From the NCBI GenBank assembly GCA_009843785.1, contig VYCT01000283.1, positions 1 through 57,818 of the forward strand: DNA of 57,818 nt, read 5' to 3'. A program made the position numbers and the translations under genes. The notes beneath the pieces are model-generated. The model was not told the origin of the DNA, did no database searches, and worked only from the letters and a program-made list of their open reading frames with translations. This document shows positions 26,273 to 35,462 of this stretch, piece after piece. Source of the stretch: Candidatus Poribacteria bacterium (GTDB lineage: Bacteria; Poribacteria; WGA-4E; WGA-3G). Each line of letters begins with the position of its first letter. Position 1 is the first letter of the stretch.

Positions 26273-26322
26273 AATTAAAAGTATCTATAAATTTGGACCG
26301 GTTTCGTTTTTGAAACCTCTAT

Positions 26323-26396
<74 letters not shown>

Positions 26397-26922
26397 TTCT
26401 TTATTTTAAATCGACAGTGTACAAGGCACACGATCGCCACGCGAAACCCCATATCTACACTTTAGAGTATGTTAACATTAAAAAGGAGAGTTGTCAAAGA
26501 TATTTTCAGCGAATATTCAGGTTTCCAACGAGCGTTGATCCTCTTCCTCGAACGCTTACCTGAATAACAGATAAATGGCCCAAATTTTAACGACTTGTGC
26601 TAAATAACTTTATGTAAAACGTTATTTTCCATAAGTATGAAGTTTTAGCAGGGGACCTCATGAATTGGTACGCTCTTCAGTCCCGTAGGGACGATATGTT
26701 TATAGAAAAACGTTCAACAAACCTTCTTTAGTCCCGTAGGGACGATGTGTTTATAGTCCAAAATCCAATAGGTGTGAAGAAAACAAAAACAATAAGTTAA
26801 CTAACACTAGTTGTAATTTTAGTGAATCATTATAGATGACTGTATTATATGATTGAATCGGTTGTTTCGCTTAGGTAGCAACTTAGAACTTAGGTTATTG
26901 TGATATATTGAAAGGAAAATAG
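26397..26922. other. AT-rich intergenic stretch with GTCCCGTAGGGAC repeats
   Basis: No gene is recognised. It carries two 27-bp repeat units at 26679-26705 and 26730-26756. The end of the stretch (GGTAGCAACTTAG, then TTAGGTTATTGTGATAT) resembles the leader of the lipoprotein gene at 22617 (GGTAGCAACTTGGGTTATAATATC), so the two leaders may be related. Confidence 0.5.
26679..26756. repeat. two GTCCCGTAGGGAC palindromic repeat units
   Basis: AGTCCCGTAGGGACGATATG followed by TTTATAG at 26679-26705, and the same with one change at 26730-26756. The palindrome and the ATRTSTTTATAG tail match the units inside the two MITEs (GCCCCGTAGGGGCGGCATGT with CTAT), so solo units and MITE-borne units belong to one dispersed repeat family. 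Confidence 0.7.
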
Positions 26923-27348
26923 ATGAAAATAGATTCCGCATTCCATTTTTTTGTTCTTTTCATGGCACTCCTAACCTTCGGAATGCCTTTTGGGACGTTA
27001 GCTCAACAACTTTCGGTTCAAGCTGAAGCCATGAACGCTGCCCAAAGAGATGCAGTAGCTCGCACGAATCAGAATATGTGGCGTGCTTTCGGCTGTTTTG
27101 GTGGTCTTTTCGCAGTCACTGGAGGTTATTTGTATGAACCCGCTCCACCTCCCAGTGCGCTCCTTGGAAAATCACCCGAATATGTCGCCTTTTACGCCGA
27201 TGCCTACACGTTAAAAGCCAAAAATATTCAGACACGCGCAGCTATTGAGGGGTGTGTTGCCAGCACCTGTGTAACTGCTGCATTGTATGGTGTTCTCATT
27301 ATCTTGGTAGCAGAGGAGTCTACATCTTCTCGTTATTACTTTTATTAA
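26923..27348 (+). CDS. small exported or membrane protein of unknown function
   Basis: A 141-residue protein with an N-terminal signal sequence (FHFFVLFMALLTFGMPFGTLAQQ, cleavage near LAQ) and two later hydrophobic segments: FGCFGGLFAVTGGYLY (about 57-72) and VTAALYGVLIILVAEE (about 117-132). Three Cys residues lie at the edges of these segments. The start follows GAAAGGAAA. It stands alone between the tRNA and the lactonase gene. No family recognised; it is probably a two-helix inner-membrane protein. Confidence 0.7.
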   Translation: MKIDSAFHFFVLFMALLTFGMPFGTLAQQLSVQAEAMNAAQRDAVARTNQNMWRAFGCFGGLFAVTGGYLYEPAPPPSALLGKSPEYVAFYADAYTLKAKNIQTRAAIEGCVASTCVTAALYGVLIILVAEESTSSRYYFY

Positions 27349-27418
27349 CATGAGTTCCTAAAGGTTTCCGAGAGGCGGCAATCCTCCCTGATTTCATTAG
27401 GCACTTGCAGTTCCAGCG

Positions 27419-27434
27419 ATTGTCCAAACTTTAG
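27419..27434. mobile_element. solo right end of the 221-bp MITE
   Basis: ATTGTCCAAACTTTAG is identical to the right terminal repeat of the elements at 22323 and 56275, but no left end or internal sequence is found within the preceding gap. It is probably a relic. Confidence 0.55.
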
Positions 27435-27470
27435 TTAATCTTACACTGGTATAACATTTGAAAGGAAAAC

Positions 27471-28355
27471 ATGGCACTTGACGTACGCGACGCACAACTA
27501 TTGGATTTGGTTGACCCAGCGGCAGATATTCAACAAATAGCAACGAACTGCCAATTCACCGAGGGACCGCTCTGGCACGCGACTGGACAGTTCCTACTTT
27601 TCAGCGATATCCCCGCTAACAAGATGCGGAAATGGGAGGCCGACGCAGGGATGACGATTTTCCGAGACCCCTCTGGAAAATCAAACGGATTGACCTACGA
27701 TAAAGGTGGACATCTCATCGCCTGTGAGCACGCAAACCGACGCGTATCACTCACAACCGCCGATGGTGATGTTATCACTATTGCCTCGCACTATCAAGGC
27801 AAACGCTTGAACAGTCCCAACGATATTGTTGTCAAATCCGATGGAAGTCTCTATTTCACAGACCCACCTTATGGGTTAAGTGCAGCGTACGGGGTGGAAT
27901 CCGAAAAAGAACTCGAGTTTCAAGGCGTCTACCGCTTGTCCCCCGATTATCAGACACTGACACTCCTCGTTGACGATTTTGACAGACCCAACGGCATCTG
28001 CTTCTCACCAGACGAATCCATCCTCTATATTAACGATACCGAACGGATGCACGTCCGCGCATTTGATGTCCAATCCGATGGCACAATCACCAACGACCGT
28101 TTATTCGGTGAAGAAGAGGGCGACAACGGCAAACCCGACGGCATGAAGGTTGATGTCCAAGGGAATGTCTATCTAACCGGTCCAAACGGGATTTGGGTCT
28201 TCGCACCCGACGGAACGCACCTCGGCATTATTCTTGTCCCTGAGCGCGCGGCGAACTTGGCATGGGGGGATGATGACTGGAAAACCCTGTTTATCACAGC
28301 AAGCACCTCGGTTTATCGTATAGCATGCAAAATAGCAGGAGTCCCTGTACCCTAA
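27471..28355 (+). CDS. SMP-30/gluconolactonase family protein
   Basis: A 294-residue six-bladed beta-propeller of the SMP-30/gluconolactonase/LRE family, which hydrolyses sugar lactones using a bound divalent metal. Metal-site residues appear in FTEGPLWHATG (Glu), LNSPNDIVVKSDGSLYFTDPPYG (Asn, Asp), FDRPNGICFSPDESILYINDTE (Asn) and KPDGMKVDVQGNVYLTGPNG (Asp). The start follows GAAAGGAAA. It has no signal peptide, so it is cytoplasmic. Its stop overlaps the start of the dUTPase gene by one base (TAATG), so the two are translationally linked although functionally unrelated. Confidence 0.92.
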   Translation: MALDVRDAQLLDLVDPAADIQQIATNCQFTEGPLWHATGQFLLFSDIPANKMRKWEADAGMTIFRDPSGKSNGLTYDKGGHLIACEHANRRVSLTTADGDVITIASHYQGKRLNSPNDIVVKSDGSLYFTDPPYGLSAAYGVESEKELEFQGVYRLSPDYQTLTLLVDDFDRPNGICFSPDESILYINDTERMHVRAFDVQSDGTITNDRLFGEEEGDNGKPDGMKVDVQGNVYLTGPNGIWVFAPDGTHLGIILVPERAANLAWGDDDWKTLFITASTSVYRIACKIAGVPVP

Positions 28356-28792
28356 TGTCAATGAAAATTAATATCAAACGCATAGATAAGACGCTCCCAT
28401 TGCCGAGATATGAAACATCAGGGTCTGTCGGCTTCGATTTTATCTGCCGAGAATCAGCAGAGATTGCCCCACAATCTATCGTACTCATCCCTGCTAATGT
28501 GGTTGTCGAAACCCCGCCCGGTTATATGCTTATGGTCTGTCTACGCAGCAGCACACCGCGCAAATTCGGGCTGCTGATGCCACAAGGGGTCGGCATCGTT
28601 GATAACGACTACTGTGGCGAAGAGGATGAACTGAAAATCCAAGTCTATAACTTTACCGACGAGGTTGTGAAGGTCGAAAGAGGCAGTCGGATCGCGCAAG
28701 GGATTTTTGTCCGTGTAGGGACGGCAGAATGGAATGAGGTTGAACAGATGACCGCCGCTTCAAGAGGCGGGTTTGGCAGCACAGATCGGTAG
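28355..28792 (+). CDS. dut: dUTP diphosphatase
   Basis: A 145-residue trimeric-type dUTPase converting dUTP to dUMP, which feeds thymidylate synthesis. The five motifs are visible in order: GSVGFDF (1), LRSSTPRKFGL (2), GVGIVDNDYCGE (3), GSRIAQGIF (4) and RGGFGSTDR (5). Motif 3 normally reads GTIDSDYRGE, so this is a divergent but plausible version. The ATG overlaps the preceding stop in TAATG. It is followed by thyA, so substrate and product enzymes are neighbours. Confidence 0.92.
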   Translation: MSMKINIKRIDKTLPLPRYETSGSVGFDFICRESAEIAPQSIVLIPANVVVETPPGYMLMVCLRSSTPRKFGLLMPQGVGIVDNDYCGEEDELKIQVYNFTDEVVKVERGSRIAQGIFVRVGTAEWNEVEQMTAASRGGFGSTDR

Positions 28793-28856
28793 CCTTCGGC
28801 TCCCAGCGTGTGTTCATAGGAGGGGTGCCAGCCATAAATGCTGGAAATCAGTACCG

Positions 28857-29654
28857 ATGAAACAATACCTTGAAGGACTGCAACAAGTATTAGACACGGG
28901 CGTTGACCGAGAGGGCAGAAATGGGAAGACCCGAGCCATTTTCGGCATGCAAATGCGATATAATCTCGAAGACGGATTTCCCGCTGTAACCACGAAGAAA
29001 CTCGCATTCCGCTCCGTAAAAGCAGAACTCTTAGGGTTCTTGCGCGGCTATGATCACGCTGAGCAGTTTGAGAAACTCGGAACACAGATATGGAACGCAA
29101 ACGCCGATGCTTGGGGGCGTGATGGATACCTCGGACGGATATACGGAGTTCAGTGGCGAAAATGGCAAACGGAAGATGGGACGATCGATCAGTTAGCCAA
29201 GGTCATAGAACAAATCCAGACAAATCCGCACAGTCGTAAACATATTGTCACGGCGTGGAATCCAGCGGAATTAGAGGAGATGGCATTAACACCCTGCCAC
29301 ATGTGTTTTCAATTCTTTATCGCAGACGGCAAGTTGTCGCTGCAGATGTATCAGCCGAGTTGTGATATGTTCTTAGGTGTGCCTTTTAATATTGCCTCCT
29401 ACGCGCTGCTTCTGCACATGGTGGCGCAAGTAACAGATTTAATACCCTATGAATTCGTCCACACTTTAGGGGATGCCCACATCTACCACGCACACTTTGA
29501 AGCCGTTGAGATGCAACTCAAACGAGAATCTTACCCGCTCCCGAAACTCGTTTTGAATCCGAAAATCAAGTCAATCGATGCTTTCAAGATGCAGCACATT
29601 CAGTTAGAGGACTATCAACATCACGACGCGATTCGCGCACCTATGATTGTCTAA
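28857..29654 (+). CDS. thyA: thymidylate synthase ThyA
   Basis: A 265-residue folate-dependent thymidylate synthase (dUMP plus methylene-THF to dTMP plus DHF). The catalytic Cys is C147 in LTPCHMCFQFF. Other hallmarks are WNPAELEEMAL, the QPSCDMFLGVPFNIASYALLLHM region binding dUMP, and HTLGDAHIYHAH. The ATG at 28857 begins MKQYLEGLQQVLD, the usual family start; 28 upstream in-frame codons overlap the end of dut and are not family-like. Together with dut and folA it forms a dTMP synthesis group. Confidence 0.95.
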   Translation: MKQYLEGLQQVLDTGVDREGRNGKTRAIFGMQMRYNLEDGFPAVTTKKLAFRSVKAELLGFLRGYDHAEQFEKLGTQIWNANADAWGRDGYLGRIYGVQWRKWQTEDGTIDQLAKVIEQIQTNPHSRKHIVTAWNPAELEEMALTPCHMCFQFFIADGKLSLQMYQPSCDMFLGVPFNIASYALLLHMVAQVTDLIPYEFVHTLGDAHIYHAHFEAVEMQLKRESYPLPKLVLNPKIKSIDAFKMQHIQLEDYQHHDAIRAPMIV

Positions 29655-29667
29655 AAGGAGAATCAAG

Positions 29668-30363
29668 ATGATGAAAAAAAGAAAGGGGTTGATACTTTTC
29701 CCTACAGGGTTGATGATCCTCGTTATAAGCCTTTTAAGTATATGGCTATCAGGTTGTGGAGATTCCTACGAGCATGCTATTTTTCGCTCCGGGGACATGA
29801 TTACGGTTTATTGGGTCTTGGAGGAAGAGAACGCAGAAATTACCAACTTTGAACTCAAGAACAATATCTTGGAATTCGACATCGATACCGGAGACTTGCA
29901 CGAGAAACAGACGCTTCCTATCAATTCTGCCAAAAGCCATGAAACCCTCGAAATTAAGGGAATAAGCCGACTTGATGAGTTAGCAGTTTTCCATATTGTG
30001 GTTAACCCTATGCGGCAATCATACCACGAATTTCCTGGAATCGAAAAATCTTATATGACATTTCGCGGGCGCGAACACTTTGAGGACACCAAGCCGGGGG
30101 ACTTTACAAATGCTGAAACCTTCCGAGCTGGCGACAGGATCACAGTGTTTTGGCACAGACCCGGGAAATCTGAAAAAAATTGGCATAACTGGAGAAAGGG
30201 ATACGGAAGTAGTAATACGATGGATAAAGGTGGACTTCCAGATAATTGGGTGGATAGACTTTCTATTAAAGAAGTAAAACCGCCTGAAAAGGTGATGTTA
30301 ATAGGTGTCGGTATGACTCCTGAGATTTACATTGCATATTTCCACGTTTCCGCTACCGACTAA
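29668..30363 (+). CDS. putative lipoprotein of unknown function
   Basis: A 231-residue protein. The ATG at 29668 follows AAAAGGAG; MMKKRKGLILFPTGLMILVISLLSIWLSGCGD is a lipoprotein signal with the lipobox Cys in LSGC. The mature part holds two similar segments, FRSGDMITVYWVLEE (about residues 38-52) and FRAGDRITVFWHRPG (about 153-167), each followed by a beta-rich stretch, so it is an internal duplication of a small beta domain. The downstream gene starts 64 bp later. It sits between thyA and folA without an obvious link to nucleotide metabolism. Confidence 0.75.
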   Translation: MMKKRKGLILFPTGLMILVISLLSIWLSGCGDSYEHAIFRSGDMITVYWVLEEENAEITNFELKNNILEFDIDTGDLHEKQTLPINSAKSHETLEIKGISRLDELAVFHIVVNPMRQSYHEFPGIEKSYMTFRGREHFEDTKPGDFTNAETFRAGDRITVFWHRPGKSEKNWHNWRKGYGSSNTMDKGGLPDNWVDRLSIKEVKPPEKVMLIGVGMTPEIYIAYFHVSATD

Positions 30364-30427
30364 TAACGGTATAACTTCGTTCATCCTTCAAAACAGAACT
30401 CATAGACACGATACCTATAAGGAGACC

Positions 30428-30931
30428 ATGAAACAGGAAAAGCAAAATGGACATTTCTTCAGTGAATCTGAGCAAAACGGTAATCACTTAGACATCCAAG
30501 AATTGACACTATCAGAGGAAGCAGCCTTCCTCATTGGACTGATTTTTGAGGAGTTTGAGGAACTGCTAAATGACTATCCACACCACGCCGCTTACTGTTT
30601 CGCATCAATCATCCATCTCTCGGACACTGCGGAGGACCTCTCGCATTTTGCAAGGCGGTTGGGCATGTGGCTGTGGATTGAAGTACTCTCTTTTCAAACC
30701 GAGGAGCCTTTAAGCCTCCCTAAACTCGCTGATCACTTTGAAACCGATGTCAAAACTGTTCAAAACGGGATTGATGAACTCGTAAAGACAGGCCAATTTG
30801 AAATGGAGTGGAAACATCGAAACAAGATTAAACTGGTCCCTCGGATGCTAAAAGAGACAGTCATCCGTTTTGCTGAACAGGTCGTGAGCGGGATAGAAAT
30901 GGGAGAACAAGAAGAAGGAGCAGCACCCTAA
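30428..30931 (+). CDS. winged-helix-like protein of unknown function
   Basis: A 167-residue soluble protein starting at the ATG at 30428 after AAGGAGACC. The acidic N-terminal part leads to a helical segment (EEAAFLIGLIFEEFEELLNDYP), and the last 60 residues look like a winged helix (LPKLADHFETDVKTVQNGIDELVKTGQFEMEWKHRNKIKLV). It ends 3 bp before folA and is therefore in the same operon. It might regulate the nucleotide genes, but nothing shows this directly. Confidence 0.65.
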   Translation: MKQEKQNGHFFSESEQNGNHLDIQELTLSEEAAFLIGLIFEEFEELLNDYPHHAAYCFASIIHLSDTAEDLSHFARRLGMWLWIEVLSFQTEEPLSLPKLADHFETDVKTVQNGIDELVKTGQFEMEWKHRNKIKLVPRMLKETVIRFAEQVVSGIEMGEQEEGAAP

Positions 30932-30934
30932 AAA

Positions 30935-31423
30935 ATGTTAATTTCAATGATCGCCGCGATGGACAAAAACCGGCTTATCGGCAACGGACCAGACATCCCG
31001 TGGCAGATGCCTGCAGACCGACGGCATTTCCGCGACATGACCATCGGCAAACCCGTCGTTATGGGACGCAAAACTTTTGAAACCCTCAAACGCCCTTTAG
31101 GCAAGCGACGCAACATCATCCTCACACGGAACGCGGCTTACAAGGCACCGAAAGGGTGTATTGTCGCACACTCCGTAGAAGAAGTGATTAAACGCTCTCA
31201 GGAAGTAGAAGAACTCATGATATGTGGAGGCGCGCCTATCTACGAAGCCTTTTTACCGCACGCAGATAGGCTCTATCTTACGCAGATTCATGCCACGTTT
31301 GAAGGCGATGTCTATTTCCCTGCCTTTGATATAACAGCCTGGCAGGAAGTGAAACGCATTGACGGTGAACCCGACGAGAAAAATCCTTATCCCTACAGTT
31401 TTCTGTTTTTAGAAAGAAGATAG
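30935..31423 (+). CDS. folA: dihydrofolate reductase
   Basis: A 162-residue DHFR reducing dihydrofolate, the by-product of ThyA, to tetrahydrofolate with NADPH. Conserved features are MISMIAAMDKNRLIGNG-like N-terminus (here LISMIAAMDKNRLIGNGPDIPW), the catalytic acidic residue in MPADRRHF, VVMGRKTFETL binding NADPH, and ICGGAPIYEAFLPHADRLYLT. Usual length. It lies in the dut-thyA-folA group, where three consecutive steps of dTMP and folate turnover are clustered. Confidence 0.95.
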   Translation: MLISMIAAMDKNRLIGNGPDIPWQMPADRRHFRDMTIGKPVVMGRKTFETLKRPLGKRRNIILTRNAAYKAPKGCIVAHSVEEVIKRSQEVEELMICGGAPIYEAFLPHADRLYLTQIHATFEGDVYFPAFDITAWQEVKRIDGEPDEKNPYPYSFLFLERR

Positions 31424-31446
31424 AGAAGATAGAAAGGAGCGAACCT

Positions 31447-32079
31447 GTGCTTAACCTTTGTATGCTCTCAGGTTCTTTTGAATACGACTCGGAAGCATCT
31501 CTGAACATATTCAAAAAGTTTGTTGAAAAACACTACCCGATCAAAACAAATCTAATCGTCTATAGTTCGGAAGATGATGACCCCTCTTTGGCAGCGGTAG
31601 ATGACGCAGATGCGCTGTTAGTTTTCACGCGGCGGCTCAATACAGATGGGGCATCACTCAGACAATTTCAAGATTACTGTGAACAAGGGAGACCCATTGT
31701 TGGGGTAAGGACAGCCAGCCACGCCTATCAAAACTATCTCGCGTTTGATAAAGATGTTCTCGGTGGCGACTATCAAGGGCATTACGGTCATGGACCCATT
31801 ACCCGTGTTGAAATCGTTGAGGCGGAACACCCCATTCTAAAAGACATCCCAGCGTTTGATACCTACGGAAGTCTCTATAAGAACCCATCACTTGGTGACG
31901 ATACATCTCTACTACTGATGGGACACACAGATGAACATTCAGAACCTGTCGCATGGACACGCTTGCATAACGGCGGTCGCGTCTGCTATACATCACTCGG
32001 ACATCAACAGGATTTTGAAGTAGAACTCTTTCTGCGATTCCTCGCACAAAGTATTTTATGGGTATCGGGACAGATTTAA
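31447..32079 (+). CDS. ThuA-like domain protein
   Basis: A 210-residue protein of the ThuA (trehalose utilisation-like, glutamine-amidotransferase-like fold) family. Signs are the Rossmann-like alternation, the DALLVFTRRLNTDGASLRQFQDYCEQGRPIVGVRTASHAY segment, GHYGHGP, and the late GGRVCYTSLGHQQDFE, in which G-R-V-x-Y-T-x-L-G-H is a family hallmark. The GTG start has AAAGGAG upstream. Enzymatic activity of the family is poorly defined; such genes often occur with sugar catabolism, which fits the nagA-like gene 25 bp downstream. Confidence 0.85.
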   Translation: MLNLCMLSGSFEYDSEASLNIFKKFVEKHYPIKTNLIVYSSEDDDPSLAAVDDADALLVFTRRLNTDGASLRQFQDYCEQGRPIVGVRTASHAYQNYLAFDKDVLGGDYQGHYGHGPITRVEIVEAEHPILKDIPAFDTYGSLYKNPSLGDDTSLLLMGHTDEHSEPVAWTRLHNGGRVCYTSLGHQQDFEVELFLRFLAQSILWVSGQI

Positions 32080-32104
32080 CGAAATTTGAGGCACTCTCAG
32101 AGAT

Positions 32105-33388
32105 ATGGAAACACTGACAATTACGAATGGCGATATCTACACTCCTGAACATTACGGACAGGGAAACATTGTTATTCAAGACGACACAATCTCAGAGATA
32201 ACAAAAGGGACACCTCAACCGTCGGCGGAGGTCATTGACGCGTCTAACTGCCTTGTCATTCCGGGGATGATTGATGGATTAGTCCATGGCGGTGGCGGCT
32301 ACGGGACGATGACAGGTCAGGTTGAGGACGTAGCGGCAATCGCGCGCGCCCATGCACGCAGTGGTGTCACCTCGTTGGTGTTAGGCATCTCCTCCGGCAG
32401 CATGGAACAAATCAACGGTGCCTTAACCGCTATCGCACACGTTGTTGATGAGCCGATAGCAGACGGTTCACAGATTATTGGTTCCTACGTTGAAGGAAAA
32501 TTCGGGAGCCTCGCCAAAAACGGCGCACAGAACGCCAAGTATATTACACCACCCAATTTTGAAGAATTTCATGCAATGTGGGCAGCTTCCGACGGCACCT
32601 TGAAAGTCATTTCCCTCGCACCGGAAAACGATGAAAATTTCCAATTTATCAAGCACCTCGCAGCCTATAAGACAGACGCATACAACGACATCGTCATCGC
32701 AATGGGACACACAAATGCTACATATCAACAAGCGATGGCAGCGATTGACGCTGGCATAACGCGCGCCACACATACCTACAACGGTATGAGTGGAATGCAT
32801 CACCGAACCCTCGGTGCTATTGAAGCAGTGCTCTCGCACCCAGATATCCACGCAGAACTCATCATTGATGAACACCATGTCCACCCCTTTTGGGGGAATA
32901 GCCTGATTCAGCAGAAAGGAACTCACGCAGTCGGATTGATTACGGACTGTACAGAACTTGCCGGGGTCCCTACTGAAGCATGGCAGGCATCAGCCACTTA
33001 CGTTCCTGAACTTGATGCCTATCGCCTCAATGAAGATGCAATCCCTGAACACGACACCGCTTTTGAAGCCGGGACCACCGAGAAGTACGTACGCAACGGC
33101 GCGATGTGGCTCGATGTCGGCAAACCGACCGAACGCCTCGCAGGTGCGAACATTACCCTTATGGATGGTGTCCGTAACGTTATCAATTGGGGAAATTCTC
33201 TCGAAGATGCATTAACAATGGCAACATTAACACCCGCCCAAAATTTAGGGGTCGCAGCGTCCGTAGGTTCAATCGCAGCCGGTAAAACAGCCGACCTCGT
33301 TATTGTTGATGAAAATTTAAGCGTCCGGACGGTTATTTTGCGTGGAAAACCGCTAAAGCACTACAGCGTATCCCATAAATCGCTTTAG
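32105..33388 (+). CDS. nagA: N-acetylglucosamine-6-phosphate deacetylase-like amidohydrolase
   Basis: A 427-residue amidohydrolase resembling NagA, which deacetylates GlcNAc-6-phosphate in amino sugar recycling. Features are PGMIDGLVHGGGGYGTM near the N-terminus (metal-binding region altered from HxH to LVHGG, as in NagA), the metal-ligand Glu in YVEGKFGSLAKNGAQN, the His ligand in MGHTNATYQQAMAAIDAGITRATHTYNGM, and the catalytic Asp in GLITDCTELAG. It is longer than typical NagA (about 380) and ends with the usual beta-sandwich (LGVAASVGSIAAGKTADLVIVDENL). It is probably cotranscribed with the ThuA-like gene. Exact substrate uncertain. Confidence 0.88.
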   Translation: METLTITNGDIYTPEHYGQGNIVIQDDTISEITKGTPQPSAEVIDASNCLVIPGMIDGLVHGGGGYGTMTGQVEDVAAIARAHARSGVTSLVLGISSGSMEQINGALTAIAHVVDEPIADGSQIIGSYVEGKFGSLAKNGAQNAKYITPPNFEEFHAMWAASDGTLKVISLAPENDENFQFIKHLAAYKTDAYNDIVIAMGHTNATYQQAMAAIDAGITRATHTYNGMSGMHHRTLGAIEAVLSHPDIHAELIIDEHHVHPFWGNSLIQQKGTHAVGLITDCTELAGVPTEAWQASATYVPELDAYRLNEDAIPEHDTAFEAGTTEKYVRNGAMWLDVGKPTERLAGANITLMDGVRNVINWGNSLEDALTMATLTPAQNLGVAASVGSIAAGKTADLVIVDENLSVRTVILRGKPLKHYSVSHKSL

Positions 33389-33567
33389 CACTCTTTGCGA
33401 TATATCCTCAATTGTAGCGGCGGAATCGCTACTGCCTACCATATTTCCCATAAAACCTTGATAATCTCGGCTCTCTTTAAGTTGACTGTGATAACCGCCG
33501 TATTGTTCCGAATGGCACGCGATACAGGGTGCCATCAAATCCTTCGGATCATTATACTAACGTATCT

Positions 33568-33591
33568 AACCCTTGTGGTGTAAGGGTTTTT
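33568..33591 (+). terminator. rho-independent terminator after nagA
   Basis: AACCCTT (33568-33574), 7-nt loop, AAGGGTT (33582-33588), followed by a T run to 33591. It is about 180 bp after the nagA stop and would isolate the downstream cluster. Confidence 0.65.
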
Positions 33592-33664
33592 ATGGGTATA
33601 TAGGATCCAGACGCGTTTCTCTATAAATGCGTAGCAAAAATAAATTTCATTTTTTTTTACATTT

Positions 33665-33697
33665 TGCACGTTTTCCGATTTAAAAAAGCCTCTTTAA
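33665..33697 (+). promoter_or_regulatory. TGCACG-N20-TCTTTAA promoter-like motif, copy A
   Basis: TGCACG at 33665-33670 and TCTTTAA at 33691-33697, 20 bp apart, in an AT-rich context 50-82 bp upstream of the first PqqD-glycosyltransferase gene. The same two boxes with identical spacing occur at 46892 and 50087. The spacing would fit an ECF-type promoter. Confidence 0.6.
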
Positions 33698-33746
33698 GAA
33701 CAGGAATCGGAAGTTTCATTAAAAAACGGAAAGGTAAAAATAAAAG

Positions 33747-35462
33747 ATGCTTGGTTTTCCGAAAATATTGCACCAGCTTCATCTCTTTGAAGAAGATAGT
33801 GTCCCCTATGTCGCCGACCTCGACAAAGCACGCGTCATCGAACTCTCGGCTGTGATGATGGACATCCTAAAACTCGCAGAAACGCAAACCGATGATGCAA
33901 TCGTCGAAACGCTGAGTGCTTCTTATGAAGAAGACGACATCTCTGAGGCGTTTGAAAGATTCGCCGAGCTTGAAAGAGAAGGTTTACTGTTCAACCGCGG
34001 TGAGGATTTGGAGAGGAGTCTCGCGACGGAGAGCAAATGGCGAAAGCTGCTGGTTGTGATACCCGGTATCAATCCGGATTCGTTTTTTGATATTGAGACA
34101 CTATCTGCCGGTACCAACATGGCACTCGCTTATATGATTCGACATCTCACCAAGTATGCTGATTTGCATTTTGCGGGTTCTCGGAACAGGAAGATCGCAG
34201 ACGGAGTATATGAAGTCGATATCAGTATTGATGACTTGGTCCGTCTTCGGTCAAAAATCGCGGAGACCTACTACGGCATCCTAACCTTGCATCAAGAGCA
34301 TGAGCGGTGGCTCCTTCCACTCTACCGGTACCCTGAATTCCCGCCGATTCTCGTTCAGAATCACGCGCCCCGCGGACACGGTGGGCAGGCGATCAATTCG
34401 ATGCTGCGGCACTATGCGGCGATGCGGGATTGTGACGGTTTCACAGCACCTTCGGATTACGTCCGTGATTTTTATGCGGGTTATGTCTGGGATCCGAGTT
34501 TCTTCAATACCTTGCCGAACGGTGTTGATTCAAGGTTGTTCTGTCCGATGGATAAAGCCGCAGCGAAACGCGAAATTGCTGAATGGGTCGGAGACGAACG
34601 GATTGAGATCGCACCGACTGTCGGTTATCTCTCGCGGGTGCAGTCGGAGAAAGGGGCATCCGTCTATTTGAAGTTGGCGGCGTTGAACCCGCATCTGATT
34701 TTTATGATTGCGGGGCCGGATATGGGAAGGTATGCGTCCCGTGAGGTTCCTAAGAACCTTGTGTATGTGGGTTTCCATCCGCGTGAGAAGTTGCCGCTGA
34801 TCTACAATGCGTTTGATGTCTACTGTTTTCCGTCGATGTCGGGTGAGGAGACGTTTGGACTAACGGTGCTGGAGGCGATGGCATGTGCTGTGCCGCCTGT
34901 GGTTCCGAATTTTGATGGTGTCCCTTCGGTTGTCGGGGATGCGGGGCTGGTCGCGGATGCTGATAATTTTGATCAAGACATCGCGACACTTGTGAGTTAC
35001 CCATGTCCGATGAGTTTTTCGGAGAAGATTAATACGTTGTTAAACAATACACAGGTGTGGGAAACGTTCTCGGAGAAGGCGAGACAACGGGCACTCTTGT
35101 TCACTTGGGATAAGACGGCACGCCGAATTGTACAGTTATTTGAGATGCTGCGTCAAAAGAAGAAGTTAATCAATCGAAACAGGCTCCTGAATGTGTTCGC
35201 ACCGGCACAACCGGTAGAAGGTGAAGCACCAGAGAGAGAGAAATGTAGGTCGGTTTTGCTGAGTATGAATACCCATTACGAGCGGTGTCTGATGCGGGAT
35301 GCAGTGTATCCGCTGCCTGTTGAGGATGGACTGGTACTGAGTATCTTGAAAAACCATACCACCAGAGAAGCAGAGTCAATTCTTGCCGAACTGGTTACGG
35401 ATGAGACGGAAGCGCGGGCGATTCTTAAAAGGGTTCGCGGTCTAATCAATGCGACGGCGTGA
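33747..35462 (+). CDS. PqqD-like domain fused to GT4-type glycosyltransferase (1)
   Basis: A 571-residue cytoplasmic protein. Residues 1-85 (PYVADLDKARVIELSAVMMDILKLAET, then EAFERFAELEREGLLFN) have the strand-strand-helix-helix pattern of PqqD/RRE domains that bind RiPP leader peptides. Residues about 90-470 are a GT-B glycosyltransferase; the GT4 signature SGEETFGLTVLEAMACAVPPVVPNFDGVPSVVGDAG is intact with its donor-binding Glu. The last 90 residues are an extension with a small helical domain (LVLSILKNHTTREAESILAELV) shared with the next GT and the chimera at 50151. Family knowledge predicts sugar transfer; inference is that it glycosylates the nearby Cys-rich precursors recognised through the PqqD domain. 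The ATG follows GGAAAGG. Confidence 0.85.
   Translation: MLGFPKILHQLHLFEEDSVPYVADLDKARVIELSAVMMDILKLAETQTDDAIVETLSASYEEDDISEAFERFAELEREGLLFNRGEDLERSLATESKWRKLLVVIPGINPDSFFDIETLSAGTNMALAYMIRHLTKYADLHFAGSRNRKIADGVYEVDISIDDLVRLRSKIAETYYGILTLHQEHERWLLPLYRYPEFPPILVQNHAPRGHGGQAINSMLRHYAAMRDCDGFTAPSDYVRDFYAGYVWDPSFFNTLPNGVDSRLFCPMDKAAAKREIAEWVGDERIEIAPTVGYLSRVQSEKGASVYLKLAALNPHLIFMIAGPDMGRYASREVPKNLVYVGFHPREKLPLIYNAFDVYCFPSMSGEETFGLTVLEAMACAVPPVVPNFDGVPSVVGDAGLVADADNFDQDIATLVSYPCPMSFSEKINTLLNNTQVWETFSEKARQRALLFTWDKTARRIVQLFEMLRQKKKLINRNRLLNVFAPAQPVEGEAPEREKCRSVLLSMNTHYERCLMRDAVYPLPVEDGLVLSILKNHTTREAESILAELVTDETEARAILKRVRGLINATA

Larger units (their letters stand above)
33389..33746. other. intergenic stretch before the peptide system
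   Basis: It contains a terminator (33568-33591) and the promoter-like motif at 33665-33697, and marks the left boundary of the system. A minus-strand fragment encoding APCIACHSEQYGGYHSQ lies at 33353-33538 (see rejected items). No other gene is seen. Confidence 0.6.

Noticed and set aside
33353-33538. Minus-strand 61-codon frame containing a haem motif (APCIACHSEQYGG)
   Set aside because: It overlaps the end of nagA on the opposite strand, has a stop four codons upstream of its first start-like codon, no ribosome site and no signal peptide. At best it is a fragment of a cytochrome c; not enough to call.
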